From: Opitutaceae bacterium TAV5
GTDB taxonomy: Bacteria; Verrucomicrobiota; Verrucomicrobiia; Opitutales; Opitutaceae
Direction of reading: 5' to 3'
Assembly (NCBI GenBank): GCA_000242935.3
Contig: CP007053.1
Location: forward strand, 1-64,000
DNA: 64,000 bases
Shown here: piece by piece, positions 17,446-27,070 of the stretch
Layout: the number at the start of each line of letters is the position of its first letter
Numbering within the stretch: position 1 is the stretch's first letter
Notes under the pieces: generated by a model
The model's input: only the letters and a program-made list of their open reading frames with translations
Databases searched by the model: none
What the model was told of the DNA's origin: nothing
Translations under genes and position numbers: made by a program

Positions 17446-17627
17446 ACGGCTGGCCCGCCCCTCCCGGCAGAGAGCCGCCGAAGGATGCAAAGATTACATA
17501 AACAGACCATTTCTTCCCGCGCCTCTTTGCAGCCGTCCGGAGATTGGTTTACAGAGTAGTCCGGGTCCCGTTTTTTTAACCCCGGTCCCTGACCGGAATC
17601 CGCAACCCTGATACAACACCACACATC

Positions 17628-18311
17628 ATGCGTATCACCTATTACGGCCATTCCTGTTTTCTCGTCGAAACCTCCGCGGCGCGGATCATCATCGATCCGT
17701 TCCTGACCGACAACCCCTTCGCTCCCGTCCGGGCGAAGGACGTGAAATGCGACGCCGTGCTCGTCACACACGGTCACGAAGATCATTCCTGCGACGCCTT
17801 CGAGATCGCCCGCGCCAACGACGCCACGCTCGTCGCCAATTACGAAATCGCCGAGTACTTCGCCGCCAAGGGCCTCGCCACCACGCACGGCATGAATCCG
17901 GGCGGCGCGCACATCTTCCCCTTCGGCCGGGTGAAGCTCACGCTGGCGCACCATACCTCCAGCTTCAACGCCGGGCTCAACCCGATCTACATGGGCGTGC
18001 CCTGCGGCATCATTCTTGAGGCCGACGGCAAACGCCTCTACCATGCCGGCGACACCGCGCTCTTCCTCGACATGCAGCTTATCGGACGCGGCGGTCTCGA
18101 CGCCGCCCTGCTCCCCATCGGCGACAATTTCACGATGGGTCCGGAAGATGCCATCGACGCGCTCGATTTCCTGAAACCCCGCATCGCCGTGCCCATGCAC
18201 TACAACACCTGGCCACCCATCGTGCAGGACCCGCAGGCCTTCGCTGCCGCCGCCAAGGCGCGCGGCCACGAAGTCCACCCGCTCGCCGCCGGCCACTCGC
18301 TGGAAATCTAG
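17628..18311 (+). CDS. metal-dependent hydrolase, UPF0173 (UlaG-like beta-lactamase fold)
   Basis: The 227-residue protein is a complete metallo-beta-lactamase fold hydrolase of the UPF0173 family. MRITYYGHSCFLVE is the typical N-terminus, THGHEDH (47-53) is the metal motif, AHHTSSF and HAGDTALFLDM supply further metal ligands, and AVPMHYNTWP ends the active site. The natural substrate of this family is not settled. It stands as a single gene, followed by inverted repeats at 18323-18577. Confidence 0.88.
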   Translation: MRITYYGHSCFLVETSAARIIIDPFLTDNPFAPVRAKDVKCDAVLVTHGHEDHSCDAFEIARANDATLVANYEIAEYFAAKGLATTHGMNPGGAHIFPFGRVKLTLAHHTSSFNAGLNPIYMGVPCGIILEADGKRLYHAGDTALFLDMQLIGRGGLDAALLPIGDNFTMGPEDAIDALDFLKPRIAVPMHYNTWPPIVQDPQAFAAAAKARGHEVHPLAAGHSLEI

Positions 18312-18322
18312 AAAAAACTGAA

Positions 18323-18577
18323 AGGCTGAAACGCTGAAAAACTGAAATGCAAACAGCCGCGAACGCCCCCCCGGCTCGCCGGAACCTTCAATCCTCCGCT
18401 CTCCGCCTTTCAGCTTTTCAGCCTGGATTTGATTGAAACCGCTAAAGGGCGCTAAAAGTCGCTAAAGGAGAACAGGTTGATGATGAAATCAGGAGACCGG
18501 TACATTCACCTGCCGCGTGAAGACATCGTCGGATTGTCCTGCCTCACAACGTCTTTCTTTAGCGTCCTTTAGCGGTT
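18323..18577. repeat. two nested-type inverted repeats (GCTGAAA and GCTAAA families)
   Basis: AGGCTGAAACGCTGAAA (18323-18339) pairs with TTTCAGCTTTTCAGCCT (18408-18424), one mismatch. AACCGCTAAAGGGCGCTAAA (18437-18456) pairs with TTTAGCGTCCTTTAGCGGTT (18558-18577), one mismatch. They fill the gap 18312-18612 between two genes, which shows no other feature. Confidence 0.75.
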
Positions 18578-18612
18578 CCCTCTGCTGCGGTTTCAGGCTC
18601 AGCTTTTCCCCC

Positions 18613-19767
18613 ATGTCCTACTTCGACCACAACGCCACCACGCCGCTCTCGCCTGCTGCTCGCGCGGCGTGGCTCAAGATGGCCGACGAAGCCTGGCACA
18701 ATCCCTCGAGCCTCTATCGCGCCGCCGCCCGGGCCCGCATCCGGCTCGACTCCGCCCGCGAAGCCCTCGCCGCGCTTCTCGGCGGCGAACCCGCGCACTA
18801 CGTTTTCACCTCCGGCGCCACGGAGGGAGCCCACGCTGTCCTCGGCCGCCTCGCCGCCACGCTGCCCGCCGACAGCCGCCTGGCGATCAATCCGACCGAA
18901 CACCCCTGCGTGATCGCCGCCGCGCAGCGATTTTTCGGTGACCGCATCCTCCCGCTGCCCGTCACCGCCGACGGCGTGGTCACGGCCGCGGCCATCGAAA
19001 CCGTCCTCGCCGATCCGTCCGTAAAAACCGGCGCGGTTGTCGTCATGGCCGCGAACAACGAGACCGGCGTCATCCAGCCCTGGCGGGAAATCGCCCGCGC
19101 CTGCCGCGCGGCGGCGGGAGGAGCCGGCGTGCCCTTCGTGTGCGACGTCACCCAGTGGCTCGGCAAACTCCCGGGCGGCGGACTCGGCGAAGCGGAAACG
19201 GGCGCCACGCTCATCGCCTCCGCCCATAAATTCGGCGGACCGAAGGGCGTCGGTTTCGTCAAGCTCCCGGCCGACGACCCCGGCTTCCGCCTCCAGCCTG
19301 GCGGCTCGCAGGAACACGATCACCGCGGCGGCACCGAAGACCTCCCCTCCATTGCCGCGCTGGTGGCCGCGCTGGCCGATGCCGAGCAACAAAAAGTGTT
19401 TCTCGAAAGCGACCGGCTGCGTATCCGCGACACGGCCGAACGCGCCCTGCTCGCCGCCGTGCCCGGCGCCCGCATCGTCGGCGCCGGGGCCGATCGTCTC
19501 TGGAACACCGTTTCGCTGCTCCTGCCTTTCGGCGAAAACACCCGCTGGGTGACGCGCCTCGACAAACGCGACGCGCAGGTTTCCACCGGCTCCGCCTGCG
19601 CGACCGGCAAGACGGGCCCCTCGCACGTCCTCACCGCGCTCGGCCTCTCGCCCGACGAAGCCCGCCGCTCCCTCCGGATCAGTAGTGGATGGGAAACTAC
19701 GGAATCCGACTGGCAGGCCCTCGCCGCCGCGCTGGCGGAGGTGGCGGCGGAGCTGCGGCAGCCGTGA
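18613..19767 (+). CDS. cysteine desulfurase (NifS/IscS-like)
   Basis: This PLP enzyme removes sulfur from cysteine as a persulfide for Fe-S cluster or thio-cofactor synthesis. The 384-residue product begins MSYFDHNATTPLSPAA. It has TSGATEGAH (cofactor phosphate site), ASAHKFGGPKG with the PLP lysine at 206, HRGGTEDLPSI, and the active-site loop STGSACATGK with Cys329. The loop is of the longer, NifS/IscS type. No iscU or regulator follows, so the acceptor is unknown. The ATG at 18613 is used because the family N-terminus starts there. The next gene, an AraC regulator, begins 52 nt later. Confidence 0.9.
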   Translation: MSYFDHNATTPLSPAARAAWLKMADEAWHNPSSLYRAAARARIRLDSAREALAALLGGEPAHYVFTSGATEGAHAVLGRLAATLPADSRLAINPTEHPCVIAAAQRFFGDRILPLPVTADGVVTAAAIETVLADPSVKTGAVVVMAANNETGVIQPWREIARACRAAAGGAGVPFVCDVTQWLGKLPGGGLGEAETGATLIASAHKFGGPKGVGFVKLPADDPGFRLQPGGSQEHDHRGGTEDLPSIAALVAALADAEQQKVFLESDRLRIRDTAERALLAAVPGARIVGAGADRLWNTVSLLLPFGENTRWVTRLDKRDAQVSTGSACATGKTGPSHVLTALGLSPDEARRSLRISSGWETTESDWQALAAALAEVAAELRQP

Positions 19768-19819
19768 CGCCGGCAACTTTTGCATTGCAGGCGCCACCCG
19801 GAATTTTGCCACAATCCGC

Positions 19820-20767
19820 ATGCCGGACGCCATGCTTTCGCAAAACCTCAAAACCCTCAGTCGTATCCACGGCGGCAAATACATTCACCAGGCCGGGTTC
19901 CTTCCCGGACAGACTCGTGACTACTGGCTCATTGCCCAATCGCTCAATCCATCGCCCGTCGGGGCCATCACCCGCAGCACGCAAATTCACGAAAGCTGGG
20001 CGCATCAACGTGAACTGAAAGCCGGTCAACTGGATACGTTTTCGCGTTATTCGCTCATCTACGTGACCAAAGGCCGGGGAATCTTTCGCGACGACCGTCA
20101 TCGCGAGGCACTGCCCGTTGCGGCGGGCGACGTGATCTGCGTTTTCCCCGGCATCCCCCACGCCTACGGTCCCCCGGAAGGCGAGCGTTGGGATGAAATC
20201 AATGTCGAATTTTCCGGCATCATCTTTGACGCATGGATAGGGGCCGGCCTGCTCGATCCCGCCATCCCCGTGCGTCACCTTCCCCAACCCGTGGACTACT
20301 GGCTGAAGCGATTCCACGACGTGGTGCTGCCCCTCGCAGCCCGGCCCTCCGGAAAGGATTTCACGTTGCGCGACGCCGGACGCCTCACCGATCTCCTCGC
20401 CGAGATATGCGACACCTGGCAGAAACCGCACACCCAATCCGATCTCCTCTGGGCCAACGAAGCCCGCGCCCGCCTGCTCGCCCTGCCGCCTGATGCTCCC
20501 CTCGACCTTGTCGCCGAAGGCCGCGCCTTCGAACTCAGCGAACAAGCCTACCGGAAAAAATTCAAACGCCTCTGCGGTGTCACGCCGAGTGCCTTCCGCT
20601 CGCGTCATCTCGTCGAGCAGGCCTGCCATCAGCTCATCGCCTCCGACGTATCCATAAAGGCCCTCGCTTTCGCCTGTGGATTCAGCACCCCGTTCTCGTT
20701 CTCCCGCCGCTTCAAACAACTCACCGGCCTTTCCCCCGAAAAATACCGCGAAAACGCCCTGCGCTGA
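19820..20767 (+). CDS. AraC family transcriptional regulator
   Basis: The protein (about 315 residues) has an AraC-type cupin sensor: SLIYVTKGRGIFRDD, PVAAGDVICVFPGIPHAYGP and WDEINVEFSG. The C-terminal HTH pair is FELSEQAYRKKFKRLCGVTPSAFR, then SIKALAFACGFSTPFSFSRRFKQLTGLSPEKYR. It precedes the PEP-CTERM/pseudopilin/beta-helix/GH65 run on the same strand and is the likely regulator of that module, responding to an unknown sugar. The start could be ATG 19820 or 19832. Confidence 0.87.
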   Translation: MPDAMLSQNLKTLSRIHGGKYIHQAGFLPGQTRDYWLIAQSLNPSPVGAITRSTQIHESWAHQRELKAGQLDTFSRYSLIYVTKGRGIFRDDRHREALPVAAGDVICVFPGIPHAYGPPEGERWDEINVEFSGIIFDAWIGAGLLDPAIPVRHLPQPVDYWLKRFHDVVLPLAARPSGKDFTLRDAGRLTDLLAEICDTWQKPHTQSDLLWANEARARLLALPPDAPLDLVAEGRAFELSEQAYRKKFKRLCGVTPSAFRSRHLVEQACHQLIASDVSIKALAFACGFSTPFSFSRRFKQLTGLSPEKYRENALR

Positions 20768-20776
20768 GGAAGTGGC

Positions 20777-20884
20777 GCGGGCGTCCCGCCCGCTGGCCAG
20801 AGGACAGAGACCAGAGGCCAGAGAACCGGCGACCCATGGCTGCCGCGGTCTGTCTTCTGTCCTCCGGCTTCTGGCCTCTGTCTC
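20777..20884. repeat. hairpin repeat and imperfect inverted repeat
   Basis: GCGGGCG-TCC-CGCCCGC (20777-20793) is a member of the 3-nt-loop hairpin family. Next to it, the GAGACCAGAGGCCAGAG-type stretch around 20808-20825 is mirrored by CTTCTGGCCTCTGTCTC at 20868-20884 with a few mismatches. The rest of 20885-21034 shows no gene. Confidence 0.6.
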
Positions 20885-21034
20885 GCCGACCCCTGCCGCA
20901 TACCGGATCGGGTATCCGTTGGCCCGTTCCGGTATGCCTTTGGTTTTGTGAAACGGCTGTCCGGATACGTTATTCCGTCTGTCCGGCAACCCTGCCCGCG
21001 CCTCCACCTGCCAAACACCCATCACCCGAACACC

Positions 21035-22501
21035 ATGAAAACCCGCAAAACTCTCCTTCGTCACGCCGCCTCCGCTTGCGCCGTGCTCCTCCTCTCCCTT
21101 GCTTCTCCCCGCCTCCACGCTGTCGCCACCATTTGGGACGGCAGCGACGGCAACTGGACCACCAGCACCAGTTGGTCCGCTGGCAACCCTGGCTACACGA
21201 CCAACCATGCTGTCATTCAGGAAGGCAACGTGACCGTCAACAGCGCCCCGCTCACCGCGCAATACCTGCTCCTCGTCCAGGGGGCAAATGGCGCAGGCAA
21301 GACAGCCACCCTCACCATCAACGCCGGAGCCAACCTCGGCATGGGAACCGCCGCCGACTCCCAGATCGGCACCGCCGCCGGCGGCACCGGCACCGTCATC
21401 CACAACGCCGGCACCGTCAACTTCGACAGGTCCCTCGTTCTCGGCGGCACCGGCAGCAACAACACCGGCGGCACCGGCATCTATACTCTCAACAGCGGCT
21501 CATTCGGTGTTAAAAACGATTTCATCATGGGCAACAACACCGCCAGCAGCTCCTTCTCGTATCTAAACCTCAACGGCGGCACCGCCAACCTCCAAGGCAA
21601 TCTCAAAGTCGGCGCAGCCCGCTACACCGGCGGCTCAGGCGGCCGCCTCAATACCGCCATCGTCACCATCGCTGGCGGCACCCTCAACCTGACGGGTGAT
21701 TACACCCATGGACTGGCGACCACCAACGGTGCCGGAGCAATCGAAGCCACCACACGCATCACCGGCTCGAAAGCCACCATCAACATCGGCGGCAACCTCA
21801 CCCTCAACCAGAACGCCCGCAACGACTCCACCCTCGCCTTCACCCTCGACGACGGCGGTGTCAGCACGATCAACGTCACCGGCAATGCCACGCTCGCGGG
21901 CACGCTGAACGCCGGCCTCAAGGGCGGCCTCACGCTGACCAGGACCAACGAGTTCACCCTCGTCAATGCTGGCGGCACCCTCACCAGTGACTTCGCCACC
22001 GGTCCCGATTCCTCGCTCTGGACCACCACCACCGCATCCGACGCGCTCAAGCTCACCCTCGCCAGCTCCGCCCGGAAAGCCACCCTCGCCGCCGTCGACA
22101 ACACCACCGTTGGAACAGGCGCCTTCGCCGCCGCTACCACCGGTTTTGTCGAAATCACCGGCCTCGCCGCCGGGCAGGAACTCACCCTTTATCTCAACGC
22201 CGACGCCGGCACCGGCAAAACCATCGACGACCTCGCCGCATGGTTCACCGACAACGGCGTCGCCGCCACCGCTCTCGCCGGCATGGATGGCTACAACCTC
22301 AGCATCTCCAAAACCGCCGCCGACAGCACCGCCTGGCTCGCCTGGGACCTCTCCGCCTTCAATGCCGACGCCACGCTCTCCGCGATCGGTCTCGCGACTG
22401 CCGCCGTTCCCGAACCCGCCGCATGGACGGCAATCACCGCCCTCGCGCTCCTCGCCTGCGTGGTTGCCCGCCGCCTCAAGGGTGCTGCAACCTCGGCCTG
22501 A
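21035..22501 (+). CDS. PEP-CTERM autotransporter-like beta-solenoid protein
   Basis: The 488-residue protein has a signal peptide (to about RLHA). A repetitive Gly/Asn/Thr-rich region of beta-strand repeats follows (NAGTVNFDRSLVLGGTGS, LNLNGGTANLQGNLKVG, IAGGTLNLTGDYTHG), typical of the autotransporter-associated repeat and PEP-CTERM proteins of Opitutaceae. The C-terminus is AAVPEPAAWTAITALALLAC followed by ARRLKG, a PEP-CTERM signal. It is probably displayed on the surface near the glycosidases encoded next to it. The ATG at 21035 begins the signal peptide. Confidence 0.8.
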   Translation: MKTRKTLLRHAASACAVLLLSLASPRLHAVATIWDGSDGNWTTSTSWSAGNPGYTTNHAVIQEGNVTVNSAPLTAQYLLLVQGANGAGKTATLTINAGANLGMGTAADSQIGTAAGGTGTVIHNAGTVNFDRSLVLGGTGSNNTGGTGIYTLNSGSFGVKNDFIMGNNTASSSFSYLNLNGGTANLQGNLKVGAARYTGGSGGRLNTAIVTIAGGTLNLTGDYTHGLATTNGAGAIEATTRITGSKATINIGGNLTLNQNARNDSTLAFTLDDGGVSTINVTGNATLAGTLNAGLKGGLTLTRTNEFTLVNAGGTLTSDFATGPDSSLWTTTTASDALKLTLASSARKATLAAVDNTTVGTGAFAAATTGFVEITGLAAGQELTLYLNADAGTGKTIDDLAAWFTDNGVAATALAGMDGYNLSISKTAADSTAWLAWDLSAFNADATLSAIGLATAAVPEPAAWTAITALALLACVVARRLKGAATSA

Positions 22502-22520
22502 CTGCTCTCCTTTTTTCCCC

Positions 22521-23264
22521 ATGAAAACCAATAACATCCCCCCCCGCGCCTTCACTCTGATCGAGCTCCTTACCGTCATCGCCATCATAGGCATCCTCGC
22601 GGCGATCATCATCCCCGTCGTCGGCCAGGTCCGCGACACCGCCCGCACCGCCAAATGCGTCTCCAACTGGCGCCAGTGGGACACCGCCATCAAACTCTAC
22701 ATCAACGACAACAAGGACAAATTCCCCATCACCATAAACCCGCCCCCCGACCCTAACCGCCCCACGAAAGAACCTTGGTACCAGATCGCCCCTTATCTGG
22801 GCATCCCCGGAACCAGCCCCATGCCAGCGTCAGCCGGCTACGACAAGATCAAAGCCATCATGTACGGCACCATGGCCTGCACCAGCAAACACAACCGCCC
22901 CTACAAAGAACGCGGCCAGGCCCTCTGGTGGACCTTTGGCATCAGCGATCAAGTCAGCGGCAGACCCTTCTCCAGCATGACCGCCCCCTCGCGCACCCTC
23001 CTCGGCATAGACCACTGCACGGAAGCTCCCTCAAACAGCATCCTCCAGTGGTTCGAAAGCAAGGACTACGAAACCAACCCCCTGCGGCTCAGGACGGCCA
23101 CCCCCAAACCCCATGCCGGCAAAGTCAACGTCCTCTATGCGGACGGCCACATCCGCACCCTCAAAGCCAGCCAGATCATGATCGGCGACCATCTCCGCGC
23201 CGACCCCGCCTACGACGGCTCCAAGGACAACGCTCCCATCGGCGATCCCGCCTACGACCAATAA
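22521..23264 (+). CDS. prepilin-type protein with H-X9-DG motif
   Basis: The 247-residue paralogue of the 9477 gene has a short leader of about 10 residues, then [19 protein letters not shown]. The residue before the Phe is Ala instead of the usual Gly, which may affect cleavage. H-AGKVNVLYA-DGH fits the H-X9-DG pattern. It begins 19 nt after the PEP-CTERM gene, so the two are probably cotranscribed. Pseudopilins of this group go with carbohydrate gene clusters in this phylum; their exact job is not known. Confidence 0.85.
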   Translation: MKTNNIPPRAFTLIELLTVIAIIGILAAIIIPVVGQVRDTARTAKCVSNWRQWDTAIKLYINDNKDKFPITINPPPDPNRPTKEPWYQIAPYLGIPGTSPMPASAGYDKIKAIMYGTMACTSKHNRPYKERGQALWWTFGISDQVSGRPFSSMTAPSRTLLGIDHCTEAPSNSILQWFESKDYETNPLRLRTATPKPHAGKVNVLYADGHIRTLKASQIMIGDHLRADPAYDGSKDNAPIGDPAYDQ

Positions 23265-23393
23265 GCCAGGCCCGCGTCCCCGGAGCGGTGGCTTTTCCCG
23301 CCAATCCGCCACCGGACGCGTGCCAGCGCGCCACCACGCCACCGCCATGCAAACACACCCGCACGCGACGGGGCCACGAAACGAAAACTCATC

Positions 23394-24641
23394 ATGACGT
23401 TCACCGAAGTCCACTACCAGGACCCCGCGACCAAAACCTACCTCGGCAGCCCCAGCCTCGTGCGCCTGCCCGACGGCACATTGCTGGCCACGCACGACTA
23501 TTTCGGCCCCGGCAGCCCCGGAGCCATCGACGGCGAGGGCGCGCTCACCAGCCTCCATCGCTCCACCGACAACGGCCGTACCTGGTGCAACGTCTCCCAC
23601 CTCGACAACATTTACTGGGCCACCCTCTTTCTCCACCGCGGCGCCCTCTGGCTCCTCGGCTGTTCGCGTAGTTACGGTTCCATCACCCTCCGCCGCAGCG
23701 ACGACGGCGGCAACACCTGGACCCGTCCCCAAAATTCAACAACCGGCCTCCTCTTTCCCGGCGGCCCCCGCGAGACCGGCCCCAATTACCACGGCGCGCC
23801 CGTCCCTGTGCTTGTCCACGAAGGGCGCATCTACCGGGCATTCGAAGATTGCACCCCCTGCGTCTGGGGACGCGGGTTTCAGTCGCTCGTCATCTCCGCT
23901 CCCGAAGACGCCGATCTGCTCAACGCCGCCAACTGGACCATGAGCAACAAAATTCCCTTCGATCCCGCCTGGGTTCCCGTCGAACGCTGGGGGATTGCCA
24001 CCAACCCCGGCTGGCTCGAAGGCAACTGCGTGGCCGCGCCCGACGGCACCGTCTGGAACATCCTTCGCGTCAACGCCGAACCCATGCCCGACCAGGCCGC
24101 CCGCCTCCGCGTATCGGATAACGGACGACGCCTCGATTTCGATCCTGCCACCGGCTTCTTCGACTTCCCCGGCGGCACCCACAAGTTCACCATCCGCCGC
24201 GACCCCCGCAGCGGCCTCTACCTCACGCTCTCCAATCCCGCCGCCGGACGCATCCCCCTCGCCGACGGCACGCCCGCCGACGTGCCCTTCCTCGGCGTTT
24301 CCCGCCGCAACCTCCTCACCCTCTGCTCCTCGCCCGACTTGTGGAACTGGTCCGTCTGCGCGACGCTCCTCACCGACGACCAGTCTCTCGACCCCGAAAC
24401 CTCCTACAAAAAAACCGGTTTCCAGTACATCGACTGGCATTTCGACGGCGACGACATCATCTACCTCGCCCGGGTCGGTTACGACGGCGCGCCCAATTTT
24501 CACGACTCCAACCGCATCACCTTCCACCGCCTCTGGCACTACGCGGAGCGCCTGCGCCATCCCGTCCCTTTCAAGGCCTGCCCCCCATCCCCCCCATCTT
24601 CCCTTTCCGAATCCATCCCCCCCGTATTCGCCACCGCCTGA
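23394..24641 (+). CDS. sialidase/BNR-repeat family glycosidase-like protein
   Basis: The 415-residue protein has Asp-box motifs of the six-bladed sialidase propeller, HRSTDNGRTWC near residue 57 and RRSDDGGNTWT near 100. It also has GSPSLVRLPDGTLLATHDYF at the start, a pattern common to exo-sialidase-like glycosidases. No signal peptide is seen, so it may be cytoplasmic or exported another way. The substrate is unknown and need not be sialic acid. It shares its strand with the flanking pseudopilin and beta-helix genes. Confidence 0.72.
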   Translation: MTFTEVHYQDPATKTYLGSPSLVRLPDGTLLATHDYFGPGSPGAIDGEGALTSLHRSTDNGRTWCNVSHLDNIYWATLFLHRGALWLLGCSRSYGSITLRRSDDGGNTWTRPQNSTTGLLFPGGPRETGPNYHGAPVPVLVHEGRIYRAFEDCTPCVWGRGFQSLVISAPEDADLLNAANWTMSNKIPFDPAWVPVERWGIATNPGWLEGNCVAAPDGTVWNILRVNAEPMPDQAARLRVSDNGRRLDFDPATGFFDFPGGTHKFTIRRDPRSGLYLTLSNPAAGRIPLADGTPADVPFLGVSRRNLLTLCSSPDLWNWSVCATLLTDDQSLDPETSYKKTGFQYIDWHFDGDDIIYLARVGYDGAPNFHDSNRITFHRLWHYAERLRHPVPFKACPPSPPSSLSESIPPVFATA

Positions 24642-24678
24642 CAAACAAAAACCTGAAGGCTGAAACAGCCATTCACCC

Positions 24679-26574
24679 ATGACACCGCTCCTCCGAACCC
24701 TCCTCATTCTATCCGCTTTTGCGGCTCTCCCCCCCGCCGTGACCGCCGCCACGCCCGCGCTCAACACCACGCCCGGCGCCGACAACACCGCCGCTCTTCA
24801 AGCCGCCCTCAATCGCGCAGGCGACGCCTCCGACAAAAAATCCGACGGGCGGCTCACCATCCCCCCCGGCCAATGGCACACCGGCACCCTGCGTATTCCG
24901 GGCGACATCACACTCACCTTTGACCCCAAGGCCCGCCTCGTTCCCATCCCCGAAAAAATCACCGACGACAAAACCCTCCTCATCATCACCGGCGACCGCG
25001 TGCACATCGAAGGGCTCCGCCACGATTTTGCCTGGAACGGAGCCACCGAAAAAACCACGCCCGTCCAGAAACTGATTTATGCCGACGGCGTGAGCGACCT
25101 CATCGTCACCGGCGTCCATGTGGAAAACAGCGACCCGCGCCAACTCCTCCCCCTTGCCGAGCGCGCCCGCAAGGGGCGTTTCTTCAACCCCGACGGCAGC
25201 AAAAAATACACCCACCTCGGCTCGTACAACAACCAGCGCCTCCTCGTCGTTGAAAACAGCCGCAACGTTGTCCTGGAAAACTCCACCGGCCAACGCCTCC
25301 ACGCCATGCTCGCCGCCATCAACTGCGCCAACGTCACCGCCCGCGGCAACCGCATGATCACCGGCAACAACCTCAGCAGCTTTTCGATGGGCACGGAAAA
25401 CTTCCGCCATCACGACAACTGGTCGCGCGACGTGAAATATCAGGTCTCCTGGTTTGGCGGCTCCCCCGATCCCTCGCGCAAAGCCCCCGAAGTCCCGCTC
25501 GGCAGCGCCACCAAGGCCTTCCGCGACATCAAACCCGGCGACGCCAACTGGAACAAGCACACCTCCGGCTCCTTCGACGTTCTTATCCAGAACAACTACG
25601 CCGAATACGGCAATACCCTCGCCTGGGGCAACAAGGGCCGCCAGGTCGTCATCGATGGCAACATCGCCCGCTTCATCTCCGACTACGCCTACGGCACCGA
25701 AGGCGGCGAAAACATCGTTTTCTCCAACAACATCTCCATCAACTCCACCGCCGGCGGCATTGTCTCCATGTACTGGGGCGAAAAACTCCTCATCACCGGC
25801 AACCAGATCATCGTCCGCCACGAACCCTGGTCCTCCGAATGGAGCTGGTGGGACACGCCCGCCAAATACCTCGGCCCCTTCATCCGCCTCCATCACGGCC
25901 CCGCCAACAAGGAAGACCGGTACGGAGCGGGCTCCGTTCACATCGATGGCAACCTCTTCGTCAGCGAACTCACCGAACGCTCCACCGCCATCACCATCCA
26001 GCGCGGACGCGACGTCACCATCAGCGGCAACAAATTCATCAACGGCCGTATCGACAAAGTGGATCAAGGCCGCCTCACCGTCATGGGCAACGAATTCGTT
26101 TCCCGCCTCCCCTACGAGGATCTCATTGTCAATGTGAAGGGCCGCGCCGACACCGTCCTCGTCAAGGACAACATCCTCCGTCGCGAAGCTCCCATCGAAA
26201 CCGATGCCGACGACGCCGTTGCCGCCGATGCGCGCAAGGCCGCCGAAGCCCAGGCCATTCCGTATCTTCTCTTCACCGACGAAGACGACAAGGCCAAGGC
26301 CACCGGCACCGAATCCGCCACGGTCGTCAAAGGCAACAGCCCTGCCATCGTTCTCAGCCCCAACAACGCCCTCTTCGGTTTCATCCAGGGCAACTTCATC
26401 TATGGCTGGAAAGACGCACTCTCCGTGCAACCCGCCAAAACCAACCGTGCTCCTCTCTCGCTCGTCGTGACGGGTAACACCACCGACGGAACCCTTCCCG
26501 CCCTCCCCTCTGCCGCAGCCGGTGTCAAAATCGAAAACAACATCACGCTCCCGTCCGGCCTGATGCCGCGATAA
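24679..26574 (+). CDS. secreted right-handed beta-helix protein
   Basis: The 631-residue protein has a signal peptide (to about TAAT), then a Pectate_lyase_3-like start (NTTPGADNTAALQAALNRAG, PPGQWHTGTLRIPGDITLTF). About ten parallel beta-helix coils follow (VVENSRNVVLENSTGQR, NCANVTARGNRMITGNNLS, VFSNNISINSTAGGI, TIQRGRDVTISGNKFI). It is probably a polysaccharide lyase or glycosidase of unknown specificity. It begins 37 nt after the sialidase-like gene and likely belongs to the same operon. Confidence 0.75.
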   Translation: MTPLLRTLLILSAFAALPPAVTAATPALNTTPGADNTAALQAALNRAGDASDKKSDGRLTIPPGQWHTGTLRIPGDITLTFDPKARLVPIPEKITDDKTLLIITGDRVHIEGLRHDFAWNGATEKTTPVQKLIYADGVSDLIVTGVHVENSDPRQLLPLAERARKGRFFNPDGSKKYTHLGSYNNQRLLVVENSRNVVLENSTGQRLHAMLAAINCANVTARGNRMITGNNLSSFSMGTENFRHHDNWSRDVKYQVSWFGGSPDPSRKAPEVPLGSATKAFRDIKPGDANWNKHTSGSFDVLIQNNYAEYGNTLAWGNKGRQVVIDGNIARFISDYAYGTEGGENIVFSNNISINSTAGGIVSMYWGEKLLITGNQIIVRHEPWSSEWSWWDTPAKYLGPFIRLHHGPANKEDRYGAGSVHIDGNLFVSELTERSTAITIQRGRDVTISGNKFINGRIDKVDQGRLTVMGNEFVSRLPYEDLIVNVKGRADTVLVKDNILRREAPIETDADDAVAADARKAAEAQAIPYLLFTDEDDKAKATGTESATVVKGNSPAIVLSPNNALFGFIQGNFIYGWKDALSVQPAKTNRAPLSLVVTGNTTDGTLPALPSAAAGVKIENNITLPSGLMPR

Positions 26575-26619
26575 GAGGAGTGCGTTGGGAACATTGGCAT
26601 TGGCACGGGAGCGTGTGGC

Positions 26620-26750
26620 GCGGGCGTCCCGCCCGCAATGTGGCATGGGCATCCTGCCCGATTGACAGAAAAAGTGGCACGGGCTTCCAGCCCGTGTTCC
26701 GCGGGCGTCCCGCCCGCAATCTTTTCCGAAGCGGGCGGGACGCCAGCGCC
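26620..26750. repeat. cluster of 3-nt-loop hairpin repeats
   Basis: At least four elements are packed between the beta-helix gene and the next ORF: GCGGGCG-TCC-CGCCCGC (26620-26636), CATGGGCA-TCC-TGCCCG (26644-26660), CACGGGCT-TCC-AGCCCGTG (26678-26696) and GCGGGCG-TCC-CGCCCGC again (26701-26717). An inverted copy of the last type lies near 26731-26745. Confidence 0.85.
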
Positions 26751-26767
26751 ACTTTCACCCTTCCATC

Positions 26768-27007
26768 ATGAACAACAACACCGTCCCCTTTGACCTCGCC
26801 CGCGAACCGGGCGTGAAAAGTTTCTCCTTCCGCCATATCAGCGACAATGCCGGCGTAGCCGCCGTCATCCGTCAATGTGGCGTGGACGTTGTCGATCTGT
26901 CCGCGTGCCATGTGAACTTCGATGATCCGGCGCAGCAAGAGCAGGCGCTCGCGGCTTGGCGCGGCGTGGAAGCCATCCGGGCCGCGTGGCTGGAAACAGG
27001 CGATTGA
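26768..27007 (+). pseudogene. N-terminal remnant of a sugar phosphate isomerase/epimerase
   Basis: The 79-residue reading frame contains GVKSFSFRHISDNAGVAAVI and CGVDVVDLSACHVNFDD, which look like the first beta-alpha units of a xylose-isomerase-like TIM-barrel protein (family usual length about 280). It stops right after the third helix, where a barrel needs 200 further residues, and nothing in the following 63 nt continues it. It is probably a truncated gene; a functional small protein cannot be excluded. It sits between a hairpin-repeat cluster and the GH65 gene. Confidence 0.5.
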
Positions 27008-27070
27008 TGTCCGGTCGTATCCGAATTCTCCACACCCCTCTTTCTCACCGACATTTGCGTCAACAAACAC

